Positions 18,348 through 28,809 of a stretch of DNA of 64,000 nt are shown here, piece by piece. Every line of letters begins with the position of its first letter. Position 1 is the stretch's first letter. The DNA comes from Prevotella sp. P3-122 (GTDB lineage Bacteria > Bacteroidota > Bacteroidia > Bacteroidales > Bacteroidaceae): the NCBI RefSeq assembly GCF_002251365.1, contig NZ_NPJH01000034.1, positions 1 through 64,000 of the forward strand, given 5' to 3'. The position numbers and the translations under genes are program-made. Under the pieces are notes generated by a model that ran no database searches, was not told the origin of the DNA, and was given only the letters and a program-made list of their open reading frames with translations.

Positions 18348-19460
18348 TTATTTTCCTTTTGCGAGTCGTATCACCTCATCGGCGATAGTGTTTGCGGAGT
18401 TCTTCAGTCCGAGCTTCAGTATATTTTCTCTTAGCGACTGTAGTTTTGTATCGTTGTTCACTATGTCAAGTGCTGTCTTTAGAAGAGTGCCGGCTGCGTC
18501 GGCATCCTTGACGTATACGGCGGCATCCTTGTTGACAAGAGCCAGTGCGTTCTTTGTCTGGTGGTCTTCTGCGACATTAGGGCTTGGCACGAGGATTACA
18601 GGTTTGCCGATAAGACAGAACTCGCTGATGGAGCTGGCACCCGCACGGCTTATCACCAAGTCGGCAGCTGCGTAGGCAGCTCCCATATCGCTGATGAAGT
18701 CTGTCACCTTGAGCATGGGCAGCTCCTTGTGCTGGGCCAGAGCTTCCATTATGGAAGCGTTGTAGTATTTCCCTGTCTGCCATATCACCTGAACGCCACT
18801 CTGCTCCACTTCGTCGAGGTGCTGTAGTATGCTCTCGTTGATGGTTCTTGCTCCGAGGCTGCCTCCGACAACCAGAATGGTCTTCTTGTCAGGATCCAGT
18901 CCGAATGCCTTGCGGGCCTCGGCAGGTGTGTGACTATATTCCAGCACATTCTGCCTTACAGGATTTCCCGTCATGATGATTTTCTCTTTCGGGAAGAAGC
19001 GTTCCATTCCATCGTATGCTACGCAAATCTTGCTGGCTTTCTTTGCCAGCAGCTTATTGGTAACGCCAGCGTATGAGTTCTGCTCTTGTATAAGGCATGG
19101 GATACCCATTTCGGCACATTTGTTTAGCGTAGGTCCGCTGGCATATCCTCCCACACCCACAGCTGCCATAGGCTTGAAGTCGGCAATTATCTTCTTGGCC
19201 ATGCGTTGGCTCTTCCATATCTTGTAGAGTACAGCAATGTTCTTAAGAGGATGTTTCCTGTCGAAGCCGCATATCGGAAGCCCTTTTATTTCGTAGCCTG
19301 CCGCTGGCACTCTCTGCATCTCCATGCGGCCAAGGGCGCCGACAAATAGTATCTGCGCTTCAGGACATTTCGCCTTTATGGCGTTTGCGATGGAGATGGC
19401 TGGGAAAATGTGACCGCCTGTACCACCTCCGCTGATGATAATTCTTAAATTACTGTCCAT
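18348..19460 (-). CDS. murG: UDP-GlcNAc--lipid I N-acetylglucosaminyltransferase MurG
   Basis: 370 residues. Converts lipid I to lipid II at the inner face of the cytoplasmic membrane. GGGTGGH at residues 11-17 is the N-terminal glycine loop; VVGGSLGARTIN and the C-terminal AADLVISRAGASSISEF are GT28-family signatures for UDP-GlcNAc binding. It is separated from ftsW by 67 bases and followed directly by murC. Confidence 0.96.
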   Translation of the reverse strand: MDSNLRIIISGGGTGGHIFPAISIANAIKAKCPEAQILFVGALGRMEMQRVPAAGYEIKGLPICGFDRKHPLKNIAVLYKIWKSQRMAKKIIADFKPMAAVGVGGYASGPTLNKCAEMGIPCLIQEQNSYAGVTNKLLAKKASKICVAYDGMERFFPKEKIIMTGNPVRQNVLEYSHTPAEARKAFGLDPDKKTILVVGGSLGARTINESILQHLDEVEQSGVQVIWQTGKYYNASIMEALAQHKELPMLKVTDFISDMGAAYAAADLVISRAGASSISEFCLIGKPVILVPSPNVAEDHQTKNALALVNKDAAVYVKDADAAGTLLKTALDIVNNDTKLQSLRENILKLGLKNSANTIADEVIRLAKGK

Positions 19461-19527
19461 GTTATTATGCTGTTATGTTTTTTGCAAAAGTAATCATTTT
19501 TTTCATTCCACGCTATTTTTCAGCCAT

Positions 19528-20802
19528 TTATTTAGCAAAAGCCATTGCTGGTTCTGTGTCTTCCGGTTGTGTCAGTAGCTGTTCTTTCTTCTTTGCCGAC
19601 CTGCTGATGCTTAGAATTACTCCTATGTACACGCAGTTGATGATGGTGGATGTACCGCCGCGGCTCACCAGTGGCAGTGGCTGTCCGGTAACAGGAGCGA
19701 GTCCCACGGCCACGCACATGTTGAAAAGTGCCTGTGTCACCAGCAGCAAGGCAAGACCCATGGCGAGGAAAGCTGGGAAATTGTTCTCGCAACGGCTTGC
19801 AATTCGTCCTGTGCGGAATAGCAGTATTATATATAGTAGAGCGACGAATAGTGCTCCTTCTATCCCCATCTCCTCAATTATTATTGCATATATGAAGTCG
19901 GAGAAAGCCTGCGAGAGGAAGTCGCGTTCTACAGAGTTGCCCGGTCCCTTGCCCACATAGTTGGCTGTTGCGATGGCGATATTGGCATGTGCCACCTGAG
20001 CATCCTTGTCAAGGTCTACCTCGTTTGGTGCCAGCTCCTTATGGTTCACGAACTTGTTGATTCTCGCTTTCCACGTGTCCATACGATGCAGTATGCCCCC
20101 GCTTCTTTTGCTGCCGTCCTGCTTATTGTCTACCTGCTCTGTAAGATTATTAGGGTTCTGCGTCTCATCCTTACCCGTAAACCACACTACAGAGATGACG
20201 AAGATGCCTGCCAACGTGAGCAGTCCCAGCAGTTTTCCGAGCTGTTTCCCTGGTACCCGTCCCACGACCATCATAATCAGCACAACGAGCGACAGCAATG
20301 CGGCCGTAGACAAGTTTTCGACCATGATGAGTGGAACTAACATGAGCCACACTACTATGATGTAGCCCATGGCATGCTTGTCGGCGCCCTTGTCGGTCTG
20401 CATGGCACTGAGTATCTGTGCCGTGGCAAGTATCACGGTGCCCTTGGCTATCTCCGATGGCTGGAATTGGAAACCCAGCAGCGCAATCCATCTCTGCGCA
20501 CCATTCGTGGACTGACCTGCCACAAACACCCAAAGAAGGGTGATGAGCGAGATGATAATCATGAACGGAGTGACTATCTTGAAGTACTTGCACTTTATGT
20601 TCAGCGTGACCACCATGCACACTATGCCAATAAGCAACAGTGCCATGTGCTTGAGTATAGGCGCCATGTAGTTGCCTCCCTTGTAAGTCAGCTCAGACGA
20701 TGCCGAGAACACCTCGACTACGCTGATGACACAAAGGAAGAAGAACACCATCCAGATGACCTTATCGCCTTTGAAAATGTTGTTTAGCGTCTTGTTGTTC
20801 AT
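19528..20802 (-). CDS. ftsW: SEDS-family peptidoglycan glycosyltransferase FtsW
   Basis: 424 residues, polytopic (about ten hydrophobic segments). The long periplasmic loop contains ANYVGKGPGNSVERDFLSQA and FSDFIYAIIIEEMGIEG, and QPLPLVSRGGTSTI is the conserved SEDS ending. Septal lipid II polymerase paired with FtsI. The large extracytoplasmic loop (about residues 205-270, with NPNNLTEQVDNKQDGSKR) is longer than in proteobacterial FtsW. Confidence 0.94.
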   Translation of the reverse strand: MNNKTLNNIFKGDKVIWMVFFFLCVISVVEVFSASSELTYKGGNYMAPILKHMALLLIGIVCMVVTLNIKCKYFKIVTPFMIIISLITLLWVFVAGQSTNGAQRWIALLGFQFQPSEIAKGTVILATAQILSAMQTDKGADKHAMGYIIVVWLMLVPLIMVENLSTAALLSLVVLIMMVVGRVPGKQLGKLLGLLTLAGIFVISVVWFTGKDETQNPNNLTEQVDNKQDGSKRSGGILHRMDTWKARINKFVNHKELAPNEVDLDKDAQVAHANIAIATANYVGKGPGNSVERDFLSQAFSDFIYAIIIEEMGIEGALFVALLYIILLFRTGRIASRCENNFPAFLAMGLALLLVTQALFNMCVAVGLAPVTGQPLPLVSRGGTSTIINCVYIGVILSISRSAKKKEQLLTQPEDTEPAMAFAK

Positions 20803-20811
20803 TTGTTGCTT

Positions 20812-22143
20812 CTACAGGTTTTTTACCAGTGTCTTGAATTGTTCGCCGCGGTCTTCCATGTTCTTGAACAGGTCGAAGCTTGCGCAGCAGGGACTGAGCA
20901 GTACGGTATCACCGGGCTTAGCCATCTCGTAGCATGCCTCCACACATTCCTTCATCGAGTGAGTGTCGCGTACCGGTATGCCCAAGCCGTCGAAATTGTC
21001 GTGCAGCTTGCTGTTGTCGGCACCGAGATATACCAGCCCTGCGCATTTCTGCTTTACGAGCGGTTTTATGGCATCGTAGTCGTTGCCCTTGTCCTTGCCG
21101 CCGATAATGAGTATTGTCGGTGTCTTCATGCTTTCCAGTGCATACCAGCAGGCATCGACATTTGTGGCCTTAGAGTCGTTGATGTATTCCACGCCTGCCA
21201 CCTTGGTGACCTTTTCCAGACGGTGCTCGACACCGGGGAAGTCGCTGAGGCTCTTCCTGATGACCTCTTTCCTGATGCCAGCAATGTCGGTTGCGATACC
21301 GGCGGCAAGCGAGTTGTAGATATTGTGCTTGCCCGACAGCGAGAGTTCCTCCTCTTCCATGTTGAAGGGCATCGGCTTCTCAATGGTGTATTTGCCTTCC
21401 TCGATATATCCGATAGAGCCTTTCTCCTTCAGCTCTGAGAACGGGCATATCACAGACTTGATATCGTACTTCTCCAGCTCCTTCTTGATGATGGGGTCGT
21501 CATTCCAGAATATGAAGCTGTCCTTCTCTGTCTGGTTCTGTATGATTCGCATCTTGGAGTCGACATAGTTCTGCATGCAGTAGTCGTACCTGTCCAGATG
21601 GTCGGGGGTGATGTTCAGCAGAATGGCGATGTTTGCGTGGAAGTCGTACATGTTGTCGAGCTGGAACGAGCTAAGCTCTATGATGTAGTACTCGTGTGGG
21701 TCTTCGGCCACCTGCAGCGCAAGGCTTCGCCCTATGTTTCCTGCCAGTCCGGCATCGTAGCCAGCCTCCTTGAAGATGTGGTATATCAGCGACGTGGTAG
21801 TAGTCTTTCCGTTACTTCCCGTGATGCAAATCATCTTTGAGTTGGTGTATCGTCCTGCGAACTCAATCTCGCTGATGATATGTATACCCTTCTCGGCTAT
21901 CTTGCGTACCATCGGGGCCTCCTTTGGTATGCCCGGACTCTTTATCACCTCATCGGCGTTGAGTATCTTCTCCTCTGTATGTTGTCCCTCTTCCCACTCT
22001 ATGCCGTGGTCATCGAGCAGTTTCTTGTATTTCGCATTTATGGTCGCCATGTCCGATACGAACACGTCGAAGCCCTCTTTCTGTGCCAGCACGGCTGCTC
22101 CCGCACCGCTTTCGCCAGCTCCTAAAACAACAATCCTTTTCAT
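20812..22143 (-). CDS. murD: UDP-N-acetylmuramoylalanine--D-glutamate ligase
   Basis: 443 residues. Adds D-Glu to UDP-MurNAc-L-Ala. N-terminal loop VVLGAGESGAGAAVLAQK, ATP loop ITGSNGKTTTTSLIYHIF near residue 110, the GVEHRLEKV and NDSKATNVDA motifs of the C-terminal half are MurD signatures. Nine bases before ftsW on the same transcript. Confidence 0.96.
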   Translation of the reverse strand: MKRIVVLGAGESGAGAAVLAQKEGFDVFVSDMATINAKYKKLLDDHGIEWEEGQHTEEKILNADEVIKSPGIPKEAPMVRKIAEKGIHIISEIEFAGRYTNSKMICITGSNGKTTTTSLIYHIFKEAGYDAGLAGNIGRSLALQVAEDPHEYYIIELSSFQLDNMYDFHANIAILLNITPDHLDRYDYCMQNYVDSKMRIIQNQTEKDSFIFWNDDPIIKKELEKYDIKSVICPFSELKEKGSIGYIEEGKYTIEKPMPFNMEEEELSLSGKHNIYNSLAAGIATDIAGIRKEVIRKSLSDFPGVEHRLEKVTKVAGVEYINDSKATNVDACWYALESMKTPTILIIGGKDKGNDYDAIKPLVKQKCAGLVYLGADNSKLHDNFDGLGIPVRDTHSMKECVEACYEMAKPGDTVLLSPCCASFDLFKNMEDRGEQFKTLVKNL

Positions 22144-22195
22144 TTCTCAATAATTTGTTTTGTTACGTGTGGGTGTAATAGCCCTCCCCCATTTC

Positions 22196-23464
22196 TTATC
22201 TTATCTTCAATGTGATAATAGTTAGTGCCGCAAGGATAATGGATATTATCCAGAATCTAATTGTAATCTTGGTTTCGTGTTTCGCCGAGTGTGGCCGTTT
22301 AATGAGATACGTACACTCTGGGTCAAGCTGACTGTCGGTGGTTCTGAAGTTGTCGTGTATTGGTGTACGCTTGAATATGCGCTGCTTCACTCCTTTCCTC
22401 TTGCCGAGCTTGTAGTACCACACCTGCATCATCACGCTCAGGCTCTCCACGAAGAATATTCCGCAGAGGATGGGTAGCAGCAACTCCTTGTGGATGATAA
22501 TGGCGCATACGGCTATGATGCCGCCAATGGTCAGCGAGCCTGTGTCGCCCATGAACACCTGGGCAGGATATGCGTTGTACCACAGGAAACCTATCAGCGC
22601 ACCGACAAACGCACACATGAAGACCACCAGCTCCTGACTGTCGGGTATATACATTATATTAAGGTATGAGGCAAACTCTATATGCGAGCTTACATAAGCG
22701 AGGATGCCAAGGGCCACACCAATGATGGCCGAGTTACCGGCGCACATGCCGTCCATGCCATCGTTGAGGTTGGCTCCGTTGCTGACAGCTGTGACAACGA
22801 TTATTGTCATGATGACGAACAGAATCCATCCTGCCGCAGTCTTATACTTGCCGCAGAAACTCATGATGCGGGAGTAGTCAAGGTTGTGACCCTTTACGAA
22901 GGGGATGGTGGTCTTAAGTGATTTCTCGGCCACCGTGCGATGGGTGATGACAGTCTCCTGCCCCTGTTTCTCTATGGCCAGGTTCTCGTTCATCTTGACA
23001 TCGGGCGAAGACCACAGCACCAGTCCCACGATGAGTCCTATGCCTACTTGCCCAACTATTTTGTACTTGCCTTTCAGTCCTTCCTTGTTGCGGCGGAAAA
23101 TCTTTATGAAGTCGTCCATTCCGCCAAGAAATCCCAACCATACCGTCGTCACTATCATCAGTATGAGGTAGATGTTGCGCAGACGGCCCAGAAGGAGCAC
23201 GGGTACAAGTATTGAAACGATAATGATGATGCCGCCCATAGACGGAACCCCTATCTTCTTGGTGCCAAAGGGGTCGATGCTTGCATCGCGTTGTGTCTCG
23301 GTAATCTGCTTCTTCCTGAGATAGCTGATGAACTTCTCGCCGAACCATGCCGAGATGACCAGCGACAGAATCAGCGCCAGAAGGGCGCGGAACGATATAT
23401 AGCCCCAGAGGTGTGAGCCGGAAATGCCGTATTCCTCTAAAAATCTGAAAAGATAATATAACAT
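22196..23464 (-). CDS. mraY: Phospho-N-acetylmuramoyl-pentapeptide-transferase
   Basis: 422 residues, about 60 longer than E. coli MraY because of a soluble insertion near residues 175-215 (around EKQGQETVITHRTVAEKSLK) seen in Bacteroidetes enzymes. Polytopic membrane protein that makes lipid I from UDP-MurNAc-pentapeptide and undecaprenyl phosphate. Catalytic motifs: GGMDDFIKI, NGANLNDGMDGMCAG and MGDTGSLTIGG; the KRTPIHDNFR stretch is the conserved His loop. Confidence 0.95.
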   Translation of the reverse strand: MLYYLFRFLEEYGISGSHLWGYISFRALLALILSLVISAWFGEKFISYLRKKQITETQRDASIDPFGTKKIGVPSMGGIIIIVSILVPVLLLGRLRNIYLILMIVTTVWLGFLGGMDDFIKIFRRNKEGLKGKYKIVGQVGIGLIVGLVLWSSPDVKMNENLAIEKQGQETVITHRTVAEKSLKTTIPFVKGHNLDYSRIMSFCGKYKTAAGWILFVIMTIIVVTAVSNGANLNDGMDGMCAGNSAIIGVALGILAYVSSHIEFASYLNIMYIPDSQELVVFMCAFVGALIGFLWYNAYPAQVFMGDTGSLTIGGIIAVCAIIIHKELLLPILCGIFFVESLSVMMQVWYYKLGKRKGVKQRIFKRTPIHDNFRTTDSQLDPECTYLIKRPHSAKHETKITIRFWIISIILAALTIITLKIR

Positions 23465-23536
23465 ATTGACTATCTGGTTAAGCCGTTAATGTATTATGAT
23501 GTTTGTCAGTCTTTGTATCTGCAATTTGGACAGCAG

Positions 23537-24991
23537 TTATAGTTCAGCAAAAATCTCCCTGATCACCTCTTTGTCGTCGAAGTGGTGTTTGACACCTTTT
23601 ATCTCCTGATAGTCCTCGTGGCCTTTTCCAGCAACGAGTATTACGTCCCCTTTTCCTGCCATCATACATGCAGCCTTGATGGCCTCCCTGCGGTCGGTGA
23701 TGGCCAGCACCTTCTTCATCTGTGCCGCATTAAGTCCGGCCAGCATGTCGTTGATGATGTCCTGCGGTTCCTCAAATCTTGGGTTATCGCTGGTAATGAT
23801 TACCCTGTCGCTCTGCTTTACCGCTTCCTGTGCCATGAGTGGCCGCTTGCCCTTGTCGCGGTTTCCTCCTGCGCCGCATACCGTGATGACAGAGCCCTTT
23901 CCGTTGAGCACCTCGTGTATGGCGTTGAGCACGTTTTCCAAGGCATCGGGCGTGTGGGCATAGTCTACGATGGCAGTCACTCCCTTGTCCGAGCGTATAG
24001 GCTCCAATCGTCCGCTGACGCTCTTCAGTGTGCTGAGCACCAGGAGTATGTCCTGCTGGCTTTTGCCGAGCATCCTGGCGGCACCATATACGGCGAGCAG
24101 GTTGCTGACATTGAATTTACCGATGAACTGGACACCCACCTCCTGTCCGTCGATGTCGAGATACATTCCCTCGAAGTGGCACTCCAGGATATGGGCTTTA
24201 TAGTCGGCCATCTGGCGTGTGGAGTATGTCTTGACCTGGGCCTTGGTGTTCTGTACCATCACCATGCCGTTCTTGTCGTCGGCGTTCGTTATGGCAAACG
24301 CAGTCTTGGGCAGCATGTCGAAGAAGGCCTTCTTGGCATCGCGGTAGTTCTCGAAAGTTTTGTGATAGTCCAGGTGGTCACGTGTTAGGTTTGTGAAGAT
24401 GCCGCCAGCGAATGTCAGTCCTCCGATGCGCTTCTGTGCGATGGCATGGCTGGAGCATTCCATGAAGGCATATTCGCATCCCGCCTCAACCATCCTTGCC
24501 AGCAGCCGGTTCAGCTCTATGGGGTCGGGAGTGGTATGGTCGGCGGGTATAGGCTCGTCTTCGATGTAGTTGCACACCGTGGACAAGAGGCCGCATTTGT
24601 GTCCCATCTTCCTGAACATATTATATAATAATGTGGCGATGGTGGTCTTGCCATTGGTGCCCGTAACACCGACGAGGTGCAGTTTCCGCGAAGGGTCTCC
24701 GTAGAATACCGTTGCTACCTTTCCTACAGAGTTCTCTGTAGACTCCACCTTTATATATGTTACACCACTCTGTGTCTCCTCTGGTACATCCTCACACAGT
24801 ACAGCCCTGGCGCCAAGCTCAATGGCCTTGGGTATGAATCTGTGGCCATCTACCTGCGTGCCCTTCATAGCTACGAACAGGTGTCCGTTCTCTATTCTGC
24901 GTGAGTCGATGTTCACGCCCGTGATGTCCGCCTCTGCATCGCCTATGATGTCGAGAGGTCTGATGCTTGCCAATAACTCCTTCAGTTTCAT
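23537..24991 (-). CDS. murE: UDP-MurNAc-L-Ala-D-Glu--meso-diaminopimelate ligase
   Basis: 484 residues. The ATP loop [15 protein letters not shown] lies near residue 108, and [11 protein letters not shown] carries the DNPR motif that marks meso-diaminopimelate-adding MurE rather than lysine-adding enzymes. The C-terminus [14 protein letters not shown] is characteristic. It predicts DAP-type peptidoglycan, as expected of a Gram-negative Bacteroidales. Lies between ftsI and mraY; murF, which usually follows murE in other phyla, is absent here. Confidence 0.96.
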   Translation of the reverse strand: MKLKELLASIRPLDIIGDAEADITGVNIDSRRIENGHLFVAMKGTQVDGHRFIPKAIELGARAVLCEDVPEETQSGVTYIKVESTENSVGKVATVFYGDPSRKLHLVGVTGTNGKTTIATLLYNMFRKMGHKCGLLSTVCNYIEDEPIPADHTTPDPIELNRLLARMVEAGCEYAFMECSSHAIAQKRIGGLTFAGGIFTNLTRDHLDYHKTFENYRDAKKAFFDMLPKTAFAITNADDKNGMVMVQNTKAQVKTYSTRQMADYKAHILECHFEGMYLDIDGQEVGVQFIGKFNVSNLLAVYGAARMLGKSQQDILLVLSTLKSVSGRLEPIRSDKGVTAIVDYAHTPDALENVLNAIHEVLNGKGSVITVCGAGGNRDKGKRPLMAQEAVKQSDRVIITSDNPRFEEPQDIINDMLAGLNAAQMKKVLAITDRREAIKAACMMAGKGDVILVAGKGHEDYQEIKGVKHHFDDKEVIREIFAEL

Positions 24992-25018
24992 AGTTGTATC
25001 TGTATTTTTGTTTTGTTT

Positions 25019-27187
25019 CTAATGGTTGTCAAGGGTCAGCAGACATGTCTCACCCTTTTTTATGAAGTGTCCCGGTTCCAGACTTTGCTTCACTACGGTT
25101 CCCCTACCTGTGAGCTGGCATTTCACGCCCTTGCTCTCTATCAGGTAAACGGCATCCCTTGCCCCCATGCCAATGACGTCGGGCATGTATTCCTTGCCCA
25201 AGCCTTTCTTGCTTGTCAGGCTTATGCATCCATTGCCGTTTCTCTCGGCCTTTCCCCATATTGGCGTGCCGATATCAACGGGGCCGCTCCAGTTGGCCTG
25301 CGTCTTGATGCCCAGCTTCGACAGTACATAGTCGGCAGCCAGGATATTGCCGCTCTTCACAGTCGGAACAAGAATGCTTGCTGAGTCCTTGGCATCCTTG
25401 ACATCAAGCTTCAGGTCCTGTGCCATGATGCCCTCAGCGATGTTGTGGAACACAACTCCACTCATGCCGCCTCCCGATGCTGGCAGTCCGCTTTTCTGTA
25501 TGCACACTATGCAGCTGTACCTTGGTGCGTCAGCAGGGAAGAAACCTGCGAACGACAGCAGGTAGTTGGTGGTTCCTGACTTATATCCCGCCGCTCCCTT
25601 CGACATCTGTGCGGTTCCTGTCTTGCCAGCAACCTTGAATGATGGCGAGCCGGCCTTCTTGCCAAGTCCCTGGCTCACGACGTGCTCCAGTATTGTCTGC
25701 ATAATCTTGATGGTCTGTGGCTTGGCAATCTGCTCATGTCCCTTCACCACCTCTGGCGGAAACTCCTTTATCACCACACCGTCCTTGACAACCTGCTTCA
25801 CAAAGCGCGGACGCATCATTTTGCCTCCATTGGCAATGGCGTTGTAGAACGTCAGGGTGGATATTGGTGGTATCTGTGTCTCGTAGCCGATGCTCATCCA
25901 TGGCAGGGCTGTCTTGCTCCAGTTTGTCCACTGTCCACGGTTGTTCTTTTTCGGCATCCTTATCTTTGCACTCGACGAGCCTACGAGTGGCAGGTGCAGG
26001 TCTGTGGCCAGTCCCGTTCGGTATATACCCTCAACGAATTTCTCTGGCTTGTTATGGTAGTGGTCGTCAATAATCCTGCTCACTCCGATGTTCGAACTTA
26101 CCTCAAGCGATCTTGGAAGCGATATTGTTCCGTAGCCACCGCGTCGCCAGTTGTGGTCCTTCATCTGTCTGCCGTACATCGGCCATACACCTCCACCTGT
26201 CTCCACTCGGCATGTGGTGTCCACAACACCATCGTCGAGTGCTACGAGGATGGATGCTGTCTTGAACACTGAGCCTGGTTCCAGAAGGTCGCTGACAGCA
26301 TGGTTCTTTATCTCTCTGTATTTGCCGTCTATGCATTTCTCCATGTTTACGATGGCCTTGATGTCGCCTGTAGCTACCTCCATGACTATGGCCACCCCGA
26401 CATTGCCGTCGATTTCCTTCAGCTCATCAATGACAGAGCGCTCGGCCAGGTCCTGCATGCTTACGTCTATAGTGGTGACTATGTCGGCGCCGTCAATGGG
26501 TGGAGTGTCCATGATGTCGAGGAATTTGTTCAGCACTTTCCTTCTGTGTATAAGTCCTTTGGTGCCTCGTAGGATTGAGTCGTAAGCCAGTTCCAGACCG
26601 CACCTTGCCGTGTCCTTTGCGCCGAACATGTCGCCAAGCGTGCGTCCGGCCAGTGAGCCGTATGGCCGTTGACGGGCATTGTACTCCTCGGCATGGAAGC
26701 CGCTGGCAAGTTTCCCTTTCTTGATTACGGGCAGCTCTTGTATCTCTTTATATGTGTTGTAGTCCACACGTCTGTTCCATATCGGCCAGTGGCGTTTCTT
26801 GTTGTCGAAGCCCTTTGTCAGGTGCTCCTTGAATGCTGATGCCGGTTTCTCAGGAAATATGGCGTTCAGCCCCATGCAGATAGAGTCTATCTTTGCGCAC
26901 CAAAGTGAGTCGTTCTTGGCATCGTGAAGCTGCTTGAAGTCCATGTACACCTTGAACTCCGGCAGTGAGCTTGCCATCAGCTCGCCGTCGCAACTGAGGA
27001 TGTTTCCCCTGGTGGGTGCGACATTGACGCTGTCCTTCTTCACCCTGTCTGCCACCTGTGTCCAGTAATCCTTCTTCGCCACCATTATGTACAGCGCCTT
27101 GAAGATGACGCATGCGGCAATAGCAGTCATTACTATTGCGAAAGCACTGTAGCGTGGCATTATCTTGTTTCCGTCAAATTTGCTCAT
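25019..27187 (-). CDS. ftsI: Penicillin-binding protein FtsI (PBP3) with PASTA domain
   Basis: 722 residues. Septal transpeptidase: one N-terminal membrane helix (about residues 15-34), a dimerisation domain, and a transpeptidase domain with SxxK in LEPGSVFKTASI, SxN in VSSNIGVSRI and KTG in VAGKTGTAQM. A C-terminal PASTA-like domain (YMPDVIGMGARDAVYLIES) is present, unlike in E. coli FtsI. It is separated by 148 bases from the ftsL-like gene; I see no promoter in that gap. The partner FtsW is three genes downstream. Confidence 0.94.
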   Translation of the reverse strand: MSKFDGNKIMPRYSAFAIVMTAIAACVIFKALYIMVAKKDYWTQVADRVKKDSVNVAPTRGNILSCDGELMASSLPEFKVYMDFKQLHDAKNDSLWCAKIDSICMGLNAIFPEKPASAFKEHLTKGFDNKKRHWPIWNRRVDYNTYKEIQELPVIKKGKLASGFHAEEYNARQRPYGSLAGRTLGDMFGAKDTARCGLELAYDSILRGTKGLIHRRKVLNKFLDIMDTPPIDGADIVTTIDVSMQDLAERSVIDELKEIDGNVGVAIVMEVATGDIKAIVNMEKCIDGKYREIKNHAVSDLLEPGSVFKTASILVALDDGVVDTTCRVETGGGVWPMYGRQMKDHNWRRGGYGTISLPRSLEVSSNIGVSRIIDDHYHNKPEKFVEGIYRTGLATDLHLPLVGSSSAKIRMPKKNNRGQWTNWSKTALPWMSIGYETQIPPISTLTFYNAIANGGKMMRPRFVKQVVKDGVVIKEFPPEVVKGHEQIAKPQTIKIMQTILEHVVSQGLGKKAGSPSFKVAGKTGTAQMSKGAAGYKSGTTNYLLSFAGFFPADAPRYSCIVCIQKSGLPASGGGMSGVVFHNIAEGIMAQDLKLDVKDAKDSASILVPTVKSGNILAADYVLSKLGIKTQANWSGPVDIGTPIWGKAERNGNGCISLTSKKGLGKEYMPDVIGMGARDAVYLIESKGVKCQLTGRGTVVKQSLEPGHFIKKGETCLLTLDNH

Positions 27188-27335
27188 GTCTTTGTTTTCC
27201 TTCTTGGTATGCTGTTACCCGTTGTCTTTGTTTTCTGCTCCCTCCTGCTTCCCGTGACTTGTATAACGCCAATCCTTGTCGATTGTGTATATTTCCCTCA
27301 TGGTTCTTTGCCGTTGAGGCGGTAGGCTTTCTACT

Positions 27336-27791
27336 TTATTCCTCAGGGATGGTGATGATATATGGAGGTTGGTTGGGAGTTTTCAGAGTACTGTCGTTGC
27401 TGTCCTTCAGCATTTCGAGCACGTTACTTTCCCTGCTTCTCTCGGTCATGAGGCTCGAGCTTGACAGGGCCTTGTATTTGGCGTCCTGCAGTTTCTCTTG
27501 CAAGCTGTTGATTTCAATCAGATCCTGTTGGCAGCTATATCTGTTTGAGATGTATATCAATGCGAAGAATGCTATAAGCAGGAACACCCATATCTGCCTT
27601 CTGATGGTCGTTGTGGTGAGGATGTCGCCACCAAGGATTTTCTTCAGCGTAATCTTTTTCGACAGTGGAGCGTCGTCCTCCGTGGCGTTTTGTCTGATGA
27701 CCTCCTTGAGTGTCTGTCCCTGCATGGACTTGGAGTTGTCGTCTGCCTGGATGTTCTCCGCGGTTGTGGTCTCTGTATCTTTGTCTGTCAT
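27336..27791 (-). CDS. ftsL: FtsL-like cell division protein
   Basis: 151 residues from the ATG at 27791; the longer frame to 27845 overlaps rsmH and is less likely. A long acidic/hydrophilic N-terminal part, one membrane helix (RRQIWVFLLIAFFALIYISN, about residues 80-99), then a heptad-rich periplasmic segment (QDLIEINSLQEKLQDAKYKA). Position between rsmH and ftsI and this topology identify it as the Bacteroidetes FtsL; sequence alone is weakly conserved. Confidence 0.8.
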   Translation of the reverse strand: MTDKDTETTTAENIQADDNSKSMQGQTLKEVIRQNATEDDAPLSKKITLKKILGGDILTTTTIRRQIWVFLLIAFFALIYISNRYSCQQDLIEINSLQEKLQDAKYKALSSSSLMTERSRESNVLEMLKDSNDSTLKTPNQPPYIITIPEE

Positions 27792-27841
27792 AAGTGGTAT
27801 CTCTTTATGTGTTATCGTTTTGCCAGCAACTTGTTTCCTTG

Positions 27842-28783
27842 TCAACTTGTCAACTTACTCCCTATCTTCTCGGCAATCCTCAACTTTGCGCTCCGGCTTC
27901 TCGGGTTCTGCGCCTGTTCGTCCTCGGATGGTGTTATGACCTTGTTGTTTACAAGAGTAAACGGGCATTCTGTCCTGCCGTAGAAGTCCTTTTTGGCTTT
28001 TCCTTCCGGATTACCGGTCTTCATCACGTTCTTGACGATTCTGTCCTCAAGCGAGTGATATGTTATTACGCTAAGTCTTCCTCCGGGCTTCAACAGTTCC
28101 GTAGCGCTTGCCAGCATCTCCCTGAGCGCGTCCATTTCGTGGTTGACCTCTATTCTGAGTGCCTGGAACAGCTTTGCCAGTTCTTTCTTCTCCCGTTCCC
28201 TGTTCATTACTGATGACACGGCATCGAGCAGGTCCTGTGTGGTCGCTATTCTTGACTTTCCCCTTGCCTTAGCTATTGCTGCTGCAATCCGGCGCGAGTT
28301 TCTCAGTTCTCCGTACATGTAGAGGATGTCGGCCAGCTTTTCCTCGTCATACTCGTTCAGTATGTCGGCAGCCGTCTTTCCAGCCCGTTTGTTCATCCTC
28401 ATGTCCAGCGGAGAGTTGAACCTGAATGAGAATCCTCTGTCCTCGTCGTCCAGATGATGGCTGGACACTCCCAAATCGGCTATCAGTCCGTCGATGCCGT
28501 CGATGCCGTAATATCTCATCCAGTTGGCCAGATATCTGAAGTTCGACCTCACGAATGTGAATTTCCCTGGTCCGTATTTGTCCAATATATTGCGCTCGGC
28601 ATCCTCATCCTGGTCGAAGCTGAACAGGTGACATGTGGCATCAGTCCTTGACAGAATTTCTCTGCTGTGCCCGCCACCTCCGAAGGTGACGTCAACGTAG
28701 ATGCCTTCAGGATGAACGTTTAGCCCGTCAACGCTTTCCTTAAGCAGTACGGGTACGTGATATGTCTCTATAGTATTTGCCAT
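27842..28783 (-). CDS. rsmH: 16S rRNA (cytosine(1402)-N(4))-methyltransferase
   Basis: 313 residues. SAM-dependent methylation of C1402 in the decoding centre of 16S rRNA. The N-terminal HVPVLLKESVDGL, the SAM loop DVTFGGGGHSREIL, DLGVSSHHLDD and the C-terminal ITYHSLEDRIVKN with NPRSRSAKLRIAEK are family signatures (MraW/RsmH). Second gene of the dcw operon. Confidence 0.97.
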   Translation of the reverse strand: MANTIETYHVPVLLKESVDGLNVHPEGIYVDVTFGGGGHSREILSRTDATCHLFSFDQDEDAERNILDKYGPGKFTFVRSNFRYLANWMRYYGIDGIDGLIADLGVSSHHLDDEDRGFSFRFNSPLDMRMNKRAGKTAADILNEYDEEKLADILYMYGELRNSRRIAAAIAKARGKSRIATTQDLLDAVSSVMNREREKKELAKLFQALRIEVNHEMDALREMLASATELLKPGGRLSVITYHSLEDRIVKNVMKTGNPEGKAKKDFYGRTECPFTLVNNKVITPSEDEQAQNPRSRSAKLRIAEKIGSKLTS

Positions 28784-28809
28784 ATTTTTGCCGTGTGCTG
28801 TGTGAGTTG